Positions 35,184-44,725 of a DNA stretch of 55,514 nt are shown here, piece by piece. Numbering within the stretch: position 1 is the first letter of the stretch; each line of letters starts with the position of its first letter. The position numbers were made by a program, and so were the translations under genes. A model generated the notes under the pieces. The model made no database searches. It was not told the origin of the DNA and worked only from the letters and a program-made list of their open reading frames with translations. The DNA is from Betaproteobacteria bacterium (GTDB lineage Bacteria > Pseudomonadota > Gammaproteobacteria > Burkholderiales > SG8-39): the NCBI GenBank assembly GCA_022340285.1, contig JAJDOG010000062.1:1-55514 (forward strand), in the 5' to 3' direction.

Positions 35184-36209
35184 GTGACCAAACACGTCAC
35201 CCTCGCGATCGACTGCATGGGCGGTGATCACGGGACGAAGATCACGGTGCCCGCGGCGCTCGCATTTCTCGCTACCCATCCGGACGACCGGCTGATCCTC
35301 GTGGGTCAGAGCGATCCGATCGGGGAAGAACTGCGGCGCGCAAAAGTGCCGAGCAGCGATCGCCTCAGCGTGCACCACGCGACCGAAGTTATCGCAATGG
35401 ACGAACCCCCGCGACAGGCGCTGCGCAACAAGAAGGATTCTTCCATGCGTGTCGCCGCAAACCTAGTAAAGAGCGGCGCGGCGGACGCGTTTGTCAGCGC
35501 AGGCAACACTGGCGCGCTGATGGCGATTTCCCGGTTCGTGTTGAAGACCCTGCCCGGAATCGACCGCCCCGCGATCGCGTCCGTGCTGCCCACCATGAAG
35601 GGCAGTACTTACATGCTGGATCTCGGTGCGAACGTCGATTGCACCCCCGAGCACCTGCTCCAGTTCGCCGTCATGGGTGCTTCCCTCGTGGCAGCGGTCG
35701 AACAAAAGGAGCGCCCGACGATCGGGCTCCTCAACATCGGCGAAGAGGCGATCAAGGGCAACGAGGTCGTGAAGCTGGCCGCCGATCTGCTGCGTGAGAG
35801 CGGCCTCAATTTCATCGGCAATGTGGAGGGCGACGGGATCTACCGCGGCGCGGCGGATGTCATCGTCTGTGACGGATTCGTCGGGAACGTCGCGCTCAAG
35901 ACCTCCGAGGGGCTCGCGCAGATGCTCGGCAGCTTTCTGCGGGAGGAATTTACCCGCAGCATTTTTGCCAAGCTGAGCGCCCTGGTCGCCCTGCCCGTGA
36001 TCGCGCGGTTCAGGCGCCGGGTCGACCATCGCCGCTACAATGGTGCGACGCTGCTTGGGCTGCGCGGCATCGTGGTCAAGAGCCACGGATCGGCGGATAG
36101 CTATGCATTCCAGCGCGCCGTGGAGCGTGCCGCGGAGGAGGTCCGGCACGACGTGCTCGCGCGTATAGTCGGTACGACCCAACCTGCGGGAGCGGAGGCC
36201 GTGGCGTGA
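35184..36209 (+). CDS. plsX: Phosphate acyltransferase PlsX
   Basis: PlsX converts acyl-ACP to acyl-phosphate for phospholipid synthesis. The 341-residue protein has [10 protein letters not shown] at the start, [49 protein letters not shown] and [21 protein letters not shown] 35184 is preferred; a TTG at 35178 is in frame. The stop overlaps the fabH start (GTGA). It links the ribosomal and fatty-acid parts of the cluster. Confidence 0.95.
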   Translation: MTKHVTLAIDCMGGDHGTKITVPAALAFLATHPDDRLILVGQSDPIGEELRRAKVPSSDRLSVHHATEVIAMDEPPRQALRNKKDSSMRVAANLVKSGAADAFVSAGNTGALMAISRFVLKTLPGIDRPAIASVLPTMKGSTYMLDLGANVDCTPEHLLQFAVMGASLVAAVEQKERPTIGLLNIGEEAIKGNEVVKLAADLLRESGLNFIGNVEGDGIYRGAADVIVCDGFVGNVALKTSEGLAQMLGSFLREEFTRSIFAKLSALVALPVIARFRRRVDHRRYNGATLLGLRGIVVKSHGSADSYAFQRAVERAAEEVRHDVLARIVGTTQPAGAEAVA

Positions 36210-37165
36210 CCTACACGCGAATCGTCGGCACCGGAAGCTTCCTTCCGGCAAACGTCGTGACCAACGACGATCTGGCGCGGCGGGTCGACACGTCGGACGA
36301 ATGGATCGTCACGCGCACCGGAATCAAGCAGCGGCACATTGCGGATCCCGAGCAGACCTCGAGCGATCTCGCGGTGGAGGCAAGCAAGGCGGCGCTCGCC
36401 GCGGCCGGAGTCGGGGCGGACGAGCTCGACGTCATCATCGTCGCGACGTCGACGCCGGATTTCGTGTTTCCGAGCACGGCGTGCCTCGTTCAGGCTCGGC
36501 TGGGTACGAAGGGATGCGCGGCGTTCGACGTCCAGGCGGTCTGCAGCGGCTTCGTCTATGCGCTGGTGCTCGCGGACAGTCTCATACGCGCCGGTCAGGC
36601 GGGCTCAGCGCTCGTGATCGGCAGCGAGGTGTTCTCGCGGATCCTCGACTGGAACGACCGGAGCACGTGCGTGCTGTTCGGCGACGGCGCCGGAGCGGTG
36701 GTGCTGCGCGCCGACTCGCGTCCCGGCATACTCGGTTCGATGCTGCATGCCGACGGAAGCCAGGCGGAAATCCTGGCCGTGCCGGGGAACGTGAGCGGCG
36801 GCTCGATCATCGGGAGCCCATTCCTTCGCATGGACGGTCAGGCCGTCTTCAAGATAGCGGTCAAGGTTCTCGATGAAGTGGCGCGCGAGACGGTCGCGCG
36901 ATGCGGGCTCTCGCTGGACGACATCGACTGGTTGATTCCCCACCAGGCGAACGTGCGCATCCTCGAGGCGACGGCCAAGCGGTTGAAACTTCCTCGCGAG
37001 CGGCTGATCGTCACGGTCGACCGGCACGCGAACACTTCTGCGGCATCGGTGCCGCTCGCTCTGGATCTTGCGGTGCGCGACGGGCGTATCCGTCCGGGTC
37101 ATCGCGTGATGTTGCAAGGCGTCGGGGGTGGGTTCACGTGGGGCGCCGCGCTCGTCGAGATGTAG
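36206..37165 (+). CDS. fabH: 3-oxoacyl-ACP synthase III
   Basis: FabH starts fatty acid synthesis by condensing acetyl-CoA with malonyl-ACP. The 319-residue protein has the complete catalytic triad: Cys113 in [11 protein letters not shown], His246 in [10 protein letters not shown] and Asn276 in [10 protein letters not shown]. The C-terminal [15 protein letters not shown] is standard. The GTG start overlaps the plsX stop by 4 nt. fabD follows after about 40 nt. Confidence 0.96.
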   Translation: MTYTRIVGTGSFLPANVVTNDDLARRVDTSDEWIVTRTGIKQRHIADPEQTSSDLAVEASKAALAAAGVGADELDVIIVATSTPDFVFPSTACLVQARLGTKGCAAFDVQAVCSGFVYALVLADSLIRAGQAGSALVIGSEVFSRILDWNDRSTCVLFGDGAGAVVLRADSRPGILGSMLHADGSQAEILAVPGNVSGGSIIGSPFLRMDGQAVFKIAVKVLDEVARETVARCGLSLDDIDWLIPHQANVRILEATAKRLKLPRERLIVTVDRHANTSAASVPLALDLAVRDGRIRPGHRVMLQGVGGGFTWGAALVEM

Positions 37166-37204
37166 CGCGACGCAACGAAAATAGGAAATGGGAAGAGGAA
37201 CCCG

Positions 37205-38140
37205 ATGAAGTTCGCGATGGTTTTTCCGGGGCAGGGCTCGCAGTCGGTGGGCATGTTGCAGGGCTACGGCGAATCGGCCGAAGTGCAAGAGGTGCTGGCC
37301 GTCGCGTCGGAGGCGCTCAAGCAGGACATCGGCAAGCTGATCGCCGAGGGGCCGGCCGAGGAGCTCAATCGAACCGTGAACACGCAACCGGTCATGCTCA
37401 CGGCGGGCTTCGCGGCCTATCGGCTGTGGCGCGCCCTGGACGGGCCGGAACCGGATATCGTTGCCGGCCACAGCCTCGGGGAGTACACCGCACTCGTGGC
37501 CGCGGGTGCGCTCGACTTCGCCGACGCGTTGCCGCTCGTGCGCTTTCGCGCGCAGGCGATGCAGGAAGCGGTCCCGCAAGGCGAGGGCGCAATGGCGGCC
37601 GTTCTCGGCCTCGACGATGACGCTGTGAGAGCTGCTTGCGCCGAAGCGGCGGAAGGACAGGTCGTCGAGCCGGTGAACTACAATGCTCCGAGCCAGGTGG
37701 TGATCGCCGGCCATGCCGCAGCCGTAGAGCGCGCGATGGCGGCAGCCAAAGCCCGCGGCGCGAAGCGCACGGTCAGGTTGCCCGTCAGCGCGCCATTTCA
37801 TTCTTCGCTGCTCGCGCCGGCCGCCGCCCGCCTCGGAGAAGTATTGGCGGACGTCGCCGTACGCTCACCACGCATCCCGGTTCTGCACAACGTGGACGTG
37901 AAGACCTATAGCGAGCCGGACCAGGTGCGCGACGCGCTGGTGCGCCAGGCGAACCATCCCGTGCGCTGGGTCGAGACGGTTCGCGCAATGGCCGCCGGCG
38001 GCGTGACACACATCGCCGAATGCGGACCGGGGAAAGTGCTTGCTCCGCTCGTCAAGCGCATTGTCGATGGCGTGGAGGGCATTCCGCTCACCGACCGGGA
38101 CGGCATCGAGGTGGCGATTGCCGCAGTCAAGGGAGGCTGA
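37205..38140 (+). CDS. fabD: Malonyl-CoA:ACP transacylase
   Basis: FabD moves malonyl from CoA to ACP. The 311-residue protein begins MKFAMVFPGQGSQSVGM. The nucleophile is Ser90 in VAGHSLGEYTALVAAG, His199 lies in VSAPFHSSLL, and the Gln near the N-terminus (GQGSQ) forms the oxyanion hole. GPGKVLAPLVKRI ends the domain. fabG starts 1 nt after its stop. Confidence 0.96.
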   Translation: MKFAMVFPGQGSQSVGMLQGYGESAEVQEVLAVASEALKQDIGKLIAEGPAEELNRTVNTQPVMLTAGFAAYRLWRALDGPEPDIVAGHSLGEYTALVAAGALDFADALPLVRFRAQAMQEAVPQGEGAMAAVLGLDDDAVRAACAEAAEGQVVEPVNYNAPSQVVIAGHAAAVERAMAAAKARGAKRTVRLPVSAPFHSSLLAPAAARLGEVLADVAVRSPRIPVLHNVDVKTYSEPDQVRDALVRQANHPVRWVETVRAMAAGGVTHIAECGPGKVLAPLVKRIVDGVEGIPLTDRDGIEVAIAAVKGG

Positions 38141-38141
38141 C

Positions 38142-38882
38142 GTGCTCAGTGGACAAGTTGCGCTGGTGACCGGGGCGACCCGCGGGATCGGGCGTTCGAT
38201 CGCGCTTGCGCTGGCCGAGGCGGGAGCGACGGTGATCGGGACGGGAACGAGCGACGCCGGCGCGGTCTCGGTCAGCCAGGCGCTTTCGCAAGCGGGTGGG
38301 CGCGGTCGCGGCGCGGTTCTGAACGTCACGGACGCCGAAAGCGTCGACCGGCTGCTCGGAGAGATCGAAAAGGAATCCGGCGCGGTCTCGATCCTCGTCA
38401 ACAACGCGGGCATCACGCGCGACAATCTCATGCTGCGCATGAAGGACGAAGAATGGGACGCGGTGATGGACACCGACCTGAAATCCGTCTTTCGACTGTC
38501 GCGCGGCGTCCTGCGCGGAATGATGAAGGCCCGTGCAGGTAGAATCATCAACATCACTTCGGTGGTCGGGTCGAGCGGTAACGCGGGTCAGGTGAACTAT
38601 TCGGCGGCGAAAGCAGGCATTGCCGGCTTCACTCGGTCGCTTGCGCGAGAAATCGGAAGCCGGGGCATTACGGTGAACTGCGTGGCGCCCGGGTTCATCG
38701 ACACCGATATGACCCAGGCGCTGCCGGAAGCGAGCCGGAGCGCGTTGCTCGGTCAGATTCCGCTCGGGCGGCTCGGCAAGCCCGAAGACGTTGCGGCAGC
38801 AGTGGTGTTCCTCGCGTCGCCCGGCGCCGCCTATATCACCGGCGCGACCCTGCACGTCAACGGCGGAATGTACATGGATTGA
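38142..38882 (+). CDS. fabG: 3-oxoacyl-ACP reductase
   Basis: This 246-residue short-chain dehydrogenase reduces 3-oxoacyl-ACP with NADPH. It has cofactor motif TGATRGIGRSIA, NNAG at 87-90, catalytic Ser140, Tyr153 and Lys157 (ITSVVGSSGNAGQVNYSAAK), and APGFIDTDMTQ. The start is GTG, with GGGAGG just upstream. The frame is open within fabD but the family N-terminus fixes the start. Confidence 0.96.
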   Translation: MLSGQVALVTGATRGIGRSIALALAEAGATVIGTGTSDAGAVSVSQALSQAGGRGRGAVLNVTDAESVDRLLGEIEKESGAVSILVNNAGITRDNLMLRMKDEEWDAVMDTDLKSVFRLSRGVLRGMMKARAGRIINITSVVGSSGNAGQVNYSAAKAGIAGFTRSLAREIGSRGITVNCVAPGFIDTDMTQALPEASRSALLGQIPLGRLGKPEDVAAAVVFLASPGAAYITGATLHVNGGMYMD

Positions 38883-38906
38883 ATATGGGGCGAACGGAGC
38901 CTTGGG

Positions 38907-38940
38907 CCGCCGCGGAGCGGCGGGGCGATTCTGCTAGAAT
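38907..38940 (+). promoter_or_regulatory. Hairpin and extended -10 between fabG and acpP
   Basis: CCGCCGC-GGA-GCGGCGG (38907-38923) is a 7-bp stem with a 3-nt loop and no T-run. It is followed by TGCTAGAAT (38932-38940), an extended -10-like box about 60 nt before acpP. This fits a processing or attenuation hairpin plus an internal promoter that raises acpP expression. No -35 is evident. Confidence 0.4.
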
Positions 38941-38999
38941 TGCGCGGCTCGGAGCAGCCCGCGCACGGCAGGCAAATACAAAGAGGGGAAGGAGTTAGC

Positions 39000-39242
39000 A
39001 TGGAAAACGTCGATCAACGAGTCAAGAAGATCGTCGCCGAGCAACTCGGCGTGAACGAATCGGAAATAAAGAACGAGTCCCGGTTTGTCGATGATCTGGG
39101 CGCGGACTCGCTCGATACAGTGGAGCTCGTCATGGCGCTCGAGGAGGAATTCGAGACCGAGATTCCGGACGAGGAGGCCGAGAAGATCACCACCGTTCAA
39201 CAGGCGATCGATTACATCGTCGCCCACACCAAGAAGGCCTGA
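39000..39242 (+). CDS. acpP: Acyl carrier protein
   Basis: This 80-residue acidic protein carries the growing acyl chain on 4'-phosphopantetheine attached to Ser37 in [38 protein letters not shown] and the rest are typical. A strong binding site (GGGGAAGGAG) precedes the ATG. acpS, whose product attaches the cofactor, is in the same window at 51349. Confidence 0.98.
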   Translation: MENVDQRVKKIVAEQLGVNESEIKNESRFVDDLGADSLDTVELVMALEEEFETEIPDEEAEKITTVQQAIDYIVAHTKKA

Positions 39243-39301
39243 CCGGCCCGCTGCCTGTTTTGCGCCCCCCGGCGTAACCGGGAATTCCAGGGGACTGCAC
39301 T

Positions 39302-40540
39302 TTGTCGCGCCGTCGCGTAGTCGTAACCGGATTGGGGATCGTCTGCCCGGTCGGCAATACCGTCGAGTCGGCGTGGTCCGCGATACTCGCCGGAACGTCC
39401 GGCATCGCGCGCATCACCCACTTCGATCCTGCGCCGTTTTCCAGCCAGATCGCGGGCGAGGTGAAAGGATTTGACGCGACCGCCTATCTGGGTCCCAAGG
39501 AGTTGCGGCGCTTCGACAAGTTCATTCACTTCGGAATCGCCGCAGCGATGCAGGCGGCGCATGATTCGGGACTCGATTTCGCCAAGATCGACCTCGAGCG
39601 CGCCGGGGCCAACATCGGCTCCGGAATCGGCGGACTACCGCTGATCGAGGAGACTCACGACGGCTACCGGACGGCCGGTCCGCGCAAGATCTCACCCTTC
39701 TTCATACCTGGATCGATCATCAACATGATCGCGGGCCAGCTATCGATCATGCTGGGGCTCAAGGGACCCAATCTCGCCATGGTGACAGCGTGCACGACGA
39801 GCGCGCACTCGATCGGAGACGCGGGCCGCCTGATCGAATATGGCGACGCTGACGTGATGATTGCAGGCGGCTCGGAGGCAGCCATCTCTCCCCTCGGCGT
39901 CGGAGGATTTTGCGCGGCACGCGCCCTCTCGATGCGCAATGACGACCCTGCCTCCGCAAGCCGCCCCTGGGACAAGGGGCGCGACGGGTTCGTCCTCGGC
40001 GAAGGCGCCGGGTGCGTCGTGCTTGAGGAGTATGAGCAGGCCCGGCGACGCGGCGCCCGGGTGTATGCGGAACTCGCCGGCTACGGGATGAGCGCCGACG
40101 CGTTTCACATCACGCAGCCCGCAGAGGACGGTGAGGGCGCCGCGCGCTGCATGGCGAACGCGCTCAGGAACGCCCGTCTCGCGCCGGACCAGGTCGACTA
40201 CATCAATGCGCACGGAACATCCACGCAGCTTGGCGACATCGCCGAGACGGTAGCCGTGAAGCGCTGCTTCGGCGATCAAGCAACGCGCATCGCGATGAGT
40301 TCGACGAAATCCATGACCGGTCATCTGCTGGGCGCCGCCGGCGGCGTCGAGGCGGTATTCTCCGCGCTTGCCGTCCACCATCAGGTAGCGCCGCCTACGG
40401 CGAATCTCGTCGAACACGACCCGGCCTGCGACCTGGACTACGTGCCACGGGAAGCCAGGCGGATGCCGATTCGTACGGCGCTCTCCAATTCGTTCGGCTT
40501 CGGCGGCACGAACGGATCGTTGATCTTCTCGCGGGTCTGA
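39302..40540 (+). CDS. fabF: 3-oxoacyl-ACP synthase II
   Basis: This 412-residue elongating condensing enzyme has Cys164 in [11 protein letters not shown] and the two catalytic His in [12 protein letters not shown] and [11 protein letters not shown]. The C-terminal [16 protein letters not shown] is standard. The start is TTG 39302 with AGGGGA 7 nt upstream, and the conserved [11 protein letters not shown] starts there. It ends the fatty-acid cluster. Confidence 0.96.
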   Translation: MSRRRVVVTGLGIVCPVGNTVESAWSAILAGTSGIARITHFDPAPFSSQIAGEVKGFDATAYLGPKELRRFDKFIHFGIAAAMQAAHDSGLDFAKIDLERAGANIGSGIGGLPLIEETHDGYRTAGPRKISPFFIPGSIINMIAGQLSIMLGLKGPNLAMVTACTTSAHSIGDAGRLIEYGDADVMIAGGSEAAISPLGVGGFCAARALSMRNDDPASASRPWDKGRDGFVLGEGAGCVVLEEYEQARRRGARVYAELAGYGMSADAFHITQPAEDGEGAARCMANALRNARLAPDQVDYINAHGTSTQLGDIAETVAVKRCFGDQATRIAMSSTKSMTGHLLGAAGGVEAVFSALAVHHQVAPPTANLVEHDPACDLDYVPREARRMPIRTALSNSFGFGGTNGSLIFSRV

Positions 40541-40554
40541 GCCCCTTTTCGCCC

Positions 40555-40986
40555 GTGCACATTCGCCCATCACCCCTAGGCGCAGTGCTGTTGGGGGCGA
40601 TTCACGCGTTGGCCGCGTGCGCCGCTTTCGTCGCGCTACCCGTGGTGCCGGCGCTGGTTTGTGCCGCTGGTATCGCACTGTCCGCGGGCGTGTGCGTGAG
40701 CGGGACACTGCAATGGTCGCGAGATTCGGTCCGGGAGCTCGCGCTTCGACCGGATGGTGGAGTGGCATGGCGCGGCGGCGATGACGCGTGGCACGTTGCC
40801 CCGGAGGTCTCCGGCGGCGTGCTTGCGCCCTGGCTGATGGTCATCGGCCTGAAGGAGGATGGGCGGAGCCTGCAGCCGTTGCTCGTGCTGCCCGACGCCC
40901 TGGACGGCGAAGACCGCCGGGAATTGCGAGTCTGGCTGCGGTGGCGGCCGCAAACGCGTCGCCCGGCGGGAATGAGTGTGATTTGA
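40555..40986 (+). CDS. Small membrane protein (YgfX-like)
   Basis: This 143-residue protein has two adjacent hydrophobic helices (about 10-30 and 33-53, rich in Ala and Val). A soluble C-terminal part contains LQWSRDSVRELALRPDGG and DRRELRVWLRW. The architecture, with a two-helix hairpin and a Trp/Arg-rich tail, resembles YgfX/CptA. The similarity is by pattern only. It starts with GTG 14 nt after fabF and lies ahead of rpoE, where small proteins of this kind are common in betaproteobacteria. Confidence 0.55.
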   Translation: MHIRPSPLGAVLLGAIHALAACAAFVALPVVPALVCAAGIALSAGVCVSGTLQWSRDSVRELALRPDGGVAWRGGDDAWHVAPEVSGGVLAPWLMVIGLKEDGRSLQPLLVLPDALDGEDRRELRVWLRWRPQTRRPAGMSVI

Positions 40987-41019
40987 GCCACATGAATGCG
41001 AAAGACCCTTGGTCGGACT

Positions 41020-41060
41020 GAACTAATTGGATTGCATCGTGTCTTTACGACCGAGGTCGT
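41020..41060 (+). promoter_or_regulatory. Possible sigma-E promoter and dyad before rpoE
   Basis: GAACT (41020-41024), 16 nt, then GTCTTTA (41041-41047) resembles the -35/-10 pair of sigma-E-type promoters, which would make rpoE autoregulated as in E. coli. A perfect dyad ACGACC-GA-GGTCGT (41047-41060) overlaps the expected start point and could be an operator. Neither is proven. Confidence 0.4.
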
Positions 41061-41147
41061 GTGCGGTGCCGGTGGTTACGGCCGCGCCCGGACAGTTCGG
41101 GACTAAACGCCTGAAAGGGAAAGCGTTTACCCGGAGCAGGGGCGCGG

Positions 41148-41747
41148 ATGCGTGACCGGGAAATCGACCAGCAGCTCGTAGAGCGAGCGCAGCGAGGTGA
41201 CAAGCACGCGTTCGAACTGCTCGTCGCCAAGTATCAGCGCAAGCTCTGGCGGCTGCTGTCGCGATTCATCCGGGACCCCGCGGAGGTTGAAGACGTCGCC
41301 CAGGAATCCTTCATCAAGGCATACCGGGCGCTGCCTTCGTTTCGCGGGGATAGCGCGTTCTATACGTGGCTGTACCGGATAGGGATCAACACGGCGAAGA
41401 ATTATCTCGTGGCGATGGGGCGCCGTGCGCCCACCACGACGGAGTTCGACTCCGAAGAGGCGGAGTCGTTTGAGGACGGCGACCAGCTTCGCGATATCAA
41501 TACGCCCGAAAGCGTGCTGATGTCCAAGCAGATCGCGGCAACGGTAAACGAGACGATGGCGGAGTTGCCCGAGGAATTGCGCACGGCGATTACCCTGCGC
41601 GAGATCGAGGGACTGAGCTATGAAGAGATTGCTGGCATCATGAACTGCCCCATCGGCACGGTAAGATCGCGAATCTTCCGCGCACGCGAGGCGATCGCAG
41701 CCAAGCTACGACCGTTGATCGAGACACGCAAGGACAAGAGGTGGTGA
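41148..41747 (+). CDS. rpoE: RNA polymerase sigma factor RpoE
   Basis: This 199-residue ECF sigma factor has region 2 with ELLVAKYQRKLWRLLSRF, DVAQESFIKAYRALPSFRG and FYTWLYRIGINTAKN. Region 4 has LPEELRTAITLREIEGLSYE and GTVRSRIFRAREAI. It directs the envelope-stress response. It is followed by rseA after 4 nt, then rseB and mucD, the full regulatory set. Confidence 0.96.
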   Translation: MRDREIDQQLVERAQRGDKHAFELLVAKYQRKLWRLLSRFIRDPAEVEDVAQESFIKAYRALPSFRGDSAFYTWLYRIGINTAKNYLVAMGRRAPTTTEFDSEEAESFEDGDQLRDINTPESVLMSKQIAATVNETMAELPEELRTAITLREIEGLSYEEIAGIMNCPIGTVRSRIFRAREAIAAKLRPLIETRKDKRW

Positions 41748-41751
41748 CGCG

Positions 41752-42258
41752 ATGAAGGAACATCTTTCAGCCCTGATGGACGATCAGGGAGACCGCGCCG
41801 AGTGCGACCACTGCCTGGATCGATTGAAGGAGGACGTCGAGCTGCGGGACAGCTGGGCGCTCTACCACCTCATCGGCGACGTGTTGCGAGGGACGAACGG
41901 GGCGGCGCTCCCGGAGTCGTTCGCCGATCGCCTGGCCGCGGAGCCGACCGTTCTTGCGCCGCGCACGCGCCCGGCGAACAGCGCGCCGAATAGCCTGCTC
42001 CGCTACGCCCTTCCTATCGCCGCGAGCATTGCGGCGGTGGCATTCGTCGCGTGGGTGGGCTTGCCCCAGATCCAGCCCTCTCCGGTGCTCCAGGCGCGGA
42101 CCTCCGCGCCGGTCACGGTGAGCACGGCGCCAGTGGTGCCCGTGGCGCACGACGTCGGCGACTACCTCCTGGCGCATCAGCGATTCTCTCCATCGTCTGC
42201 GATGTCCGGCGTGGCACCGTACGTGCGCACCGTTTCCGAGCCCGGGCCGGCACGCTGA
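41752..42258 (+). CDS. rseA: Anti-sigma-E factor RseA
   Basis: The 168-residue protein has an N-terminal cytoplasmic anti-sigma domain (MKEHLSALMDDQGDR and LRDSWALYHLIGDVLRG), a single transmembrane segment at about 82-104 (RYALPIAASIAAVAFVAWV) and a periplasmic tail that would meet RseB. Release of sigma-E needs regulated cleavage by site-1 and site-2 proteases, which are not in this window. The position after rpoE fixes the identity. Confidence 0.9.
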   Translation: MKEHLSALMDDQGDRAECDHCLDRLKEDVELRDSWALYHLIGDVLRGTNGAALPESFADRLAAEPTVLAPRTRPANSAPNSLLRYALPIAASIAAVAFVAWVGLPQIQPSPVLQARTSAPVTVSTAPVVPVAHDVGDYLLAHQRFSPSSAMSGVAPYVRTVSEPGPAR

Positions 42259-42260
42259 GA

Positions 42261-43238
42261 ATGAGGTCGCTCGCGGTAGTGGCAGCGCTTGCAGCAACGT
42301 CGGCGCTGCATGTCGCCGACGTGAGAGCCGAGGGCGACCGCGACGCGGTCGAGTGGCTGGAGCGGATCTATTCCGCAAGCGAGCGCCTGAGTTACCGCGG
42401 CACTTTTGTCTATCAGCACGACGACGAGGTCGAGACCTCGCGCGTCACGCGGGTCGTCGATTCGAGCGGAGTGCGCGAGCGCCTCGAGGCGCTGGACGGA
42501 ACGCCGCGCGAGATCATCCGAGTGAACGACGAGCTGAAGTGCTACCTTCCCGCCACGATGACCGTCAAGGTCGAGCGCGGAATGGGCACCAAGCCCTTTC
42601 CGTTTCGCCGCGCCGACATGCCGATCATCACGCAGCAGTACGACATCCGCAAAGGGATGGTCGAGCGAACCGCAGGTCGCGACTGCCAGGCGATCATCCT
42701 CGTCCCCAAGGACAATCTGCGCTATGGGCACAAGCTCTGCGCGGACGTGGAGAGCGGGCTGCTCGTCACGGCCAAGACTTTCAACGACCGGGGAAAGATG
42801 GTCGAGCGCTTCTCGTTCACCCAGCTTGCGATCGGCGGATCTATCGACAACGAGCTGCTGCGCTCGCGTTATGCGAGCGAAGGCGGCGGCTGGCGCGTCG
42901 AAGACCATGCGGCGGCGGCGGTCGATCTAGAGGAGTTCGGGTGGACAATCAACGAACTGCCGGCCGGGTTCCGCCGGGTGACCACCCTCCGGCGCGACGC
43001 AGGCAACGGCCACTCCGTCGGCCAGATCGTCGTCTCCGACGGATTGGCGGCGGTTTCGGTGTTCATCGAGCCGCTCGGCGTGAGGGCGCAGCCGCCGCAG
43101 CTGGGCATTTCCCGCCAAGGCGCCGTGAACATCTACAGTCGCGAGCTCGATGAGCACCTGGTGACCGCGGTAGGGGAGGTACCTGCCGAGAGCGTGCGCC
43201 GGATCGCCGGCGCGGTCGCGCGTCGTACGCCACGGTGA
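42261..43238 (+). CDS. rseB: Sigma-E regulatory protein RseB/MucB
   Basis: This 325-residue periplasmic protein has a signal peptide (MRSLAVVAALAATSALHVADVRA). The RseB/MucB fold has AVEWLERIYSASERLSYRGT, FVYQHDDEVETSRVTR, YLPATMTVKVE and GWTINELPAGFRR. It shields RseA from site-1 protease until lipid or misfolded-porin signals release it. ATG 42261 lies 2 nt after the rseA stop. mucD follows after 62 nt. Confidence 0.93.
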   Translation: MRSLAVVAALAATSALHVADVRAEGDRDAVEWLERIYSASERLSYRGTFVYQHDDEVETSRVTRVVDSSGVRERLEALDGTPREIIRVNDELKCYLPATMTVKVERGMGTKPFPFRRADMPIITQQYDIRKGMVERTAGRDCQAIILVPKDNLRYGHKLCADVESGLLVTAKTFNDRGKMVERFSFTQLAIGGSIDNELLRSRYASEGGGWRVEDHAAAAVDLEEFGWTINELPAGFRRVTTLRRDAGNGHSVGQIVVSDGLAAVSVFIEPLGVRAQPPQLGISRQGAVNIYSRELDEHLVTAVGEVPAESVRRIAGAVARRTPR

Positions 43239-43300
43239 GCGACGTTCGGGTCGCGGCCGGCTAGAATCTCGACTAAGTTAACGCAACACCCCTGGGAACA

Positions 43301-44725
43301 ATGATGATCAAGTCATATCTGTCTGTGTGCCTCCTGCTGGTCGCCGGACTCGCGTTCGATGCCGCGGCACAGGGCCGCGATCTGCCGGATTTCACGCAGA
43401 TCGTCGAGCAGCACGGCGCTTCGGTGGTCAACATCAGCACGACGCAGGCCAGGCCGACCCAGAGCCAGCCGCGCGCACCGCAGCTGGACGAGAACGATCC
43501 GTTCTACGACTTCTTCCGCCGCTTCATTCCCCGCGGACCGCAGGGTCCGCGCGAGTACGAGAGCCAGTCACTGGGGTCGGGTTTCATCATCAGCCAGGAT
43601 GGCTACGTGCTCACCAATGCCCATGTGGTCGACTCAGCGGACGAGATCACGGTCAAGCTGAACGACAAGCGCGAGTACAAAGCGCGCGTGATCGGAGCAG
43701 ACCGCAGGACCGACGTGGCGGTGATCAAGATCGATGCCACCGGGCTGCAGGCCGTCACGTTTGGCGACCCCGCCCGATTGCGGGTCGGCGAGTGGGTACT
43801 GGCGATCGGCTCGCCATTCGGCTTCGAAAACACCGTCACGGCGGGGATCGTCAGCGCGAAGGGGCGTTCGCTGCCGCAGGAGAATTTCGTGCCGTTCCTC
43901 CAGACGGACGTGGCCATCAATCCTGGAAACTCGGGCGGCCCGCTATTCAACCTCAAGGGCGAGGTGGTGGGCATCAACTCCCAGATCTACAGCCGCACGG
44001 GCGGGTTCATGGGACTCTCCTTCGCCATTCCGATCGACGTGGCCATGGACGTCCAGAACCAGTTGCGGACCGCGGGGCGCGTCAGCCGTGGCCGGATAGG
44101 CGTGGTCATCCAGGAGGTCACCAAGGAGCTTGCCGATTCGTTCGGGCTCGATCGGCCGCGCGGCGCGCTCGTCAATGCCGTCGAGAAGGGCGGACCCGCC
44201 GAAAAGGCGGGCGTCGAGACGGGGGACATCATCCTCCGGTTCAACGGCAAGGAAGTCGAAAGCTCGATCGACCTGCCGCGTATCGTGGCCGCCACCCGCC
44301 CGGGAACGCGGGCAGACGTGCAGGTGTGGCGCAAGGGTACGTCGCGCGACTTGAACGTGTCAGTCGGCGAAATTCCCGATGACCGTGTCGCTGGTGTGCC
44401 AATGCCCAAAGGGCAGGAAAGGCCGTCCGTCGCCGCCAACCGATTGGGCCTGGTCGTCAGTGATCTGACCGAGGAGAAGCGCAGCGAGCTCGGTCTGAAG
44501 GGCGGGGTGATCGTGGACGAGGTGCGCGGCGAGCCGCGCGGTGACATCCGACCCGGTGACGTCATCCTCTCCCTGACGGCGAAGGGCGTGACGACCGATC
44601 TGAAAAGCGCGGACCAGTTCACCAAGCTTCTCGGCAAGCTCGAGAAGAGCACGACGCTCACGCTGCAGATCCGGCGCGGCGAGATCAACGTCTTTGCGAC
44701 CATCAAGGGCGAGCCGCGTGGGTGA
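43301..44725 (+). CDS. mucD: DegP/MucD periplasmic serine protease
   Basis: This 474-residue HtrA-family protease has a signal peptide ending AFDAAA and catalytic His108 (LTNAHVVD), Asp138 (RRTDVAVIKID) and Ser211 (NPGNSGGPL). Two PDZ domains lie at about 265-355 (RIGVVIQEV and GGPAEKAGVETGDIILRFNG) and 375-470. It degrades misfolded periplasmic proteins and, in MucD systems, damps sigma-E activation. A start at 43304 is equally possible. The upstream box CTAGAAT at 43261 has no good -35. Confidence 0.94.
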   Translation: MMIKSYLSVCLLLVAGLAFDAAAQGRDLPDFTQIVEQHGASVVNISTTQARPTQSQPRAPQLDENDPFYDFFRRFIPRGPQGPREYESQSLGSGFIISQDGYVLTNAHVVDSADEITVKLNDKREYKARVIGADRRTDVAVIKIDATGLQAVTFGDPARLRVGEWVLAIGSPFGFENTVTAGIVSAKGRSLPQENFVPFLQTDVAINPGNSGGPLFNLKGEVVGINSQIYSRTGGFMGLSFAIPIDVAMDVQNQLRTAGRVSRGRIGVVIQEVTKELADSFGLDRPRGALVNAVEKGGPAEKAGVETGDIILRFNGKEVESSIDLPRIVAATRPGTRADVQVWRKGTSRDLNVSVGEIPDDRVAGVPMPKGQERPSVAANRLGLVVSDLTEEKRSELGLKGGVIVDEVRGEPRGDIRPGDVILSLTAKGVTTDLKSADQFTKLLGKLEKSTTLTLQIRRGEINVFATIKGEPRG

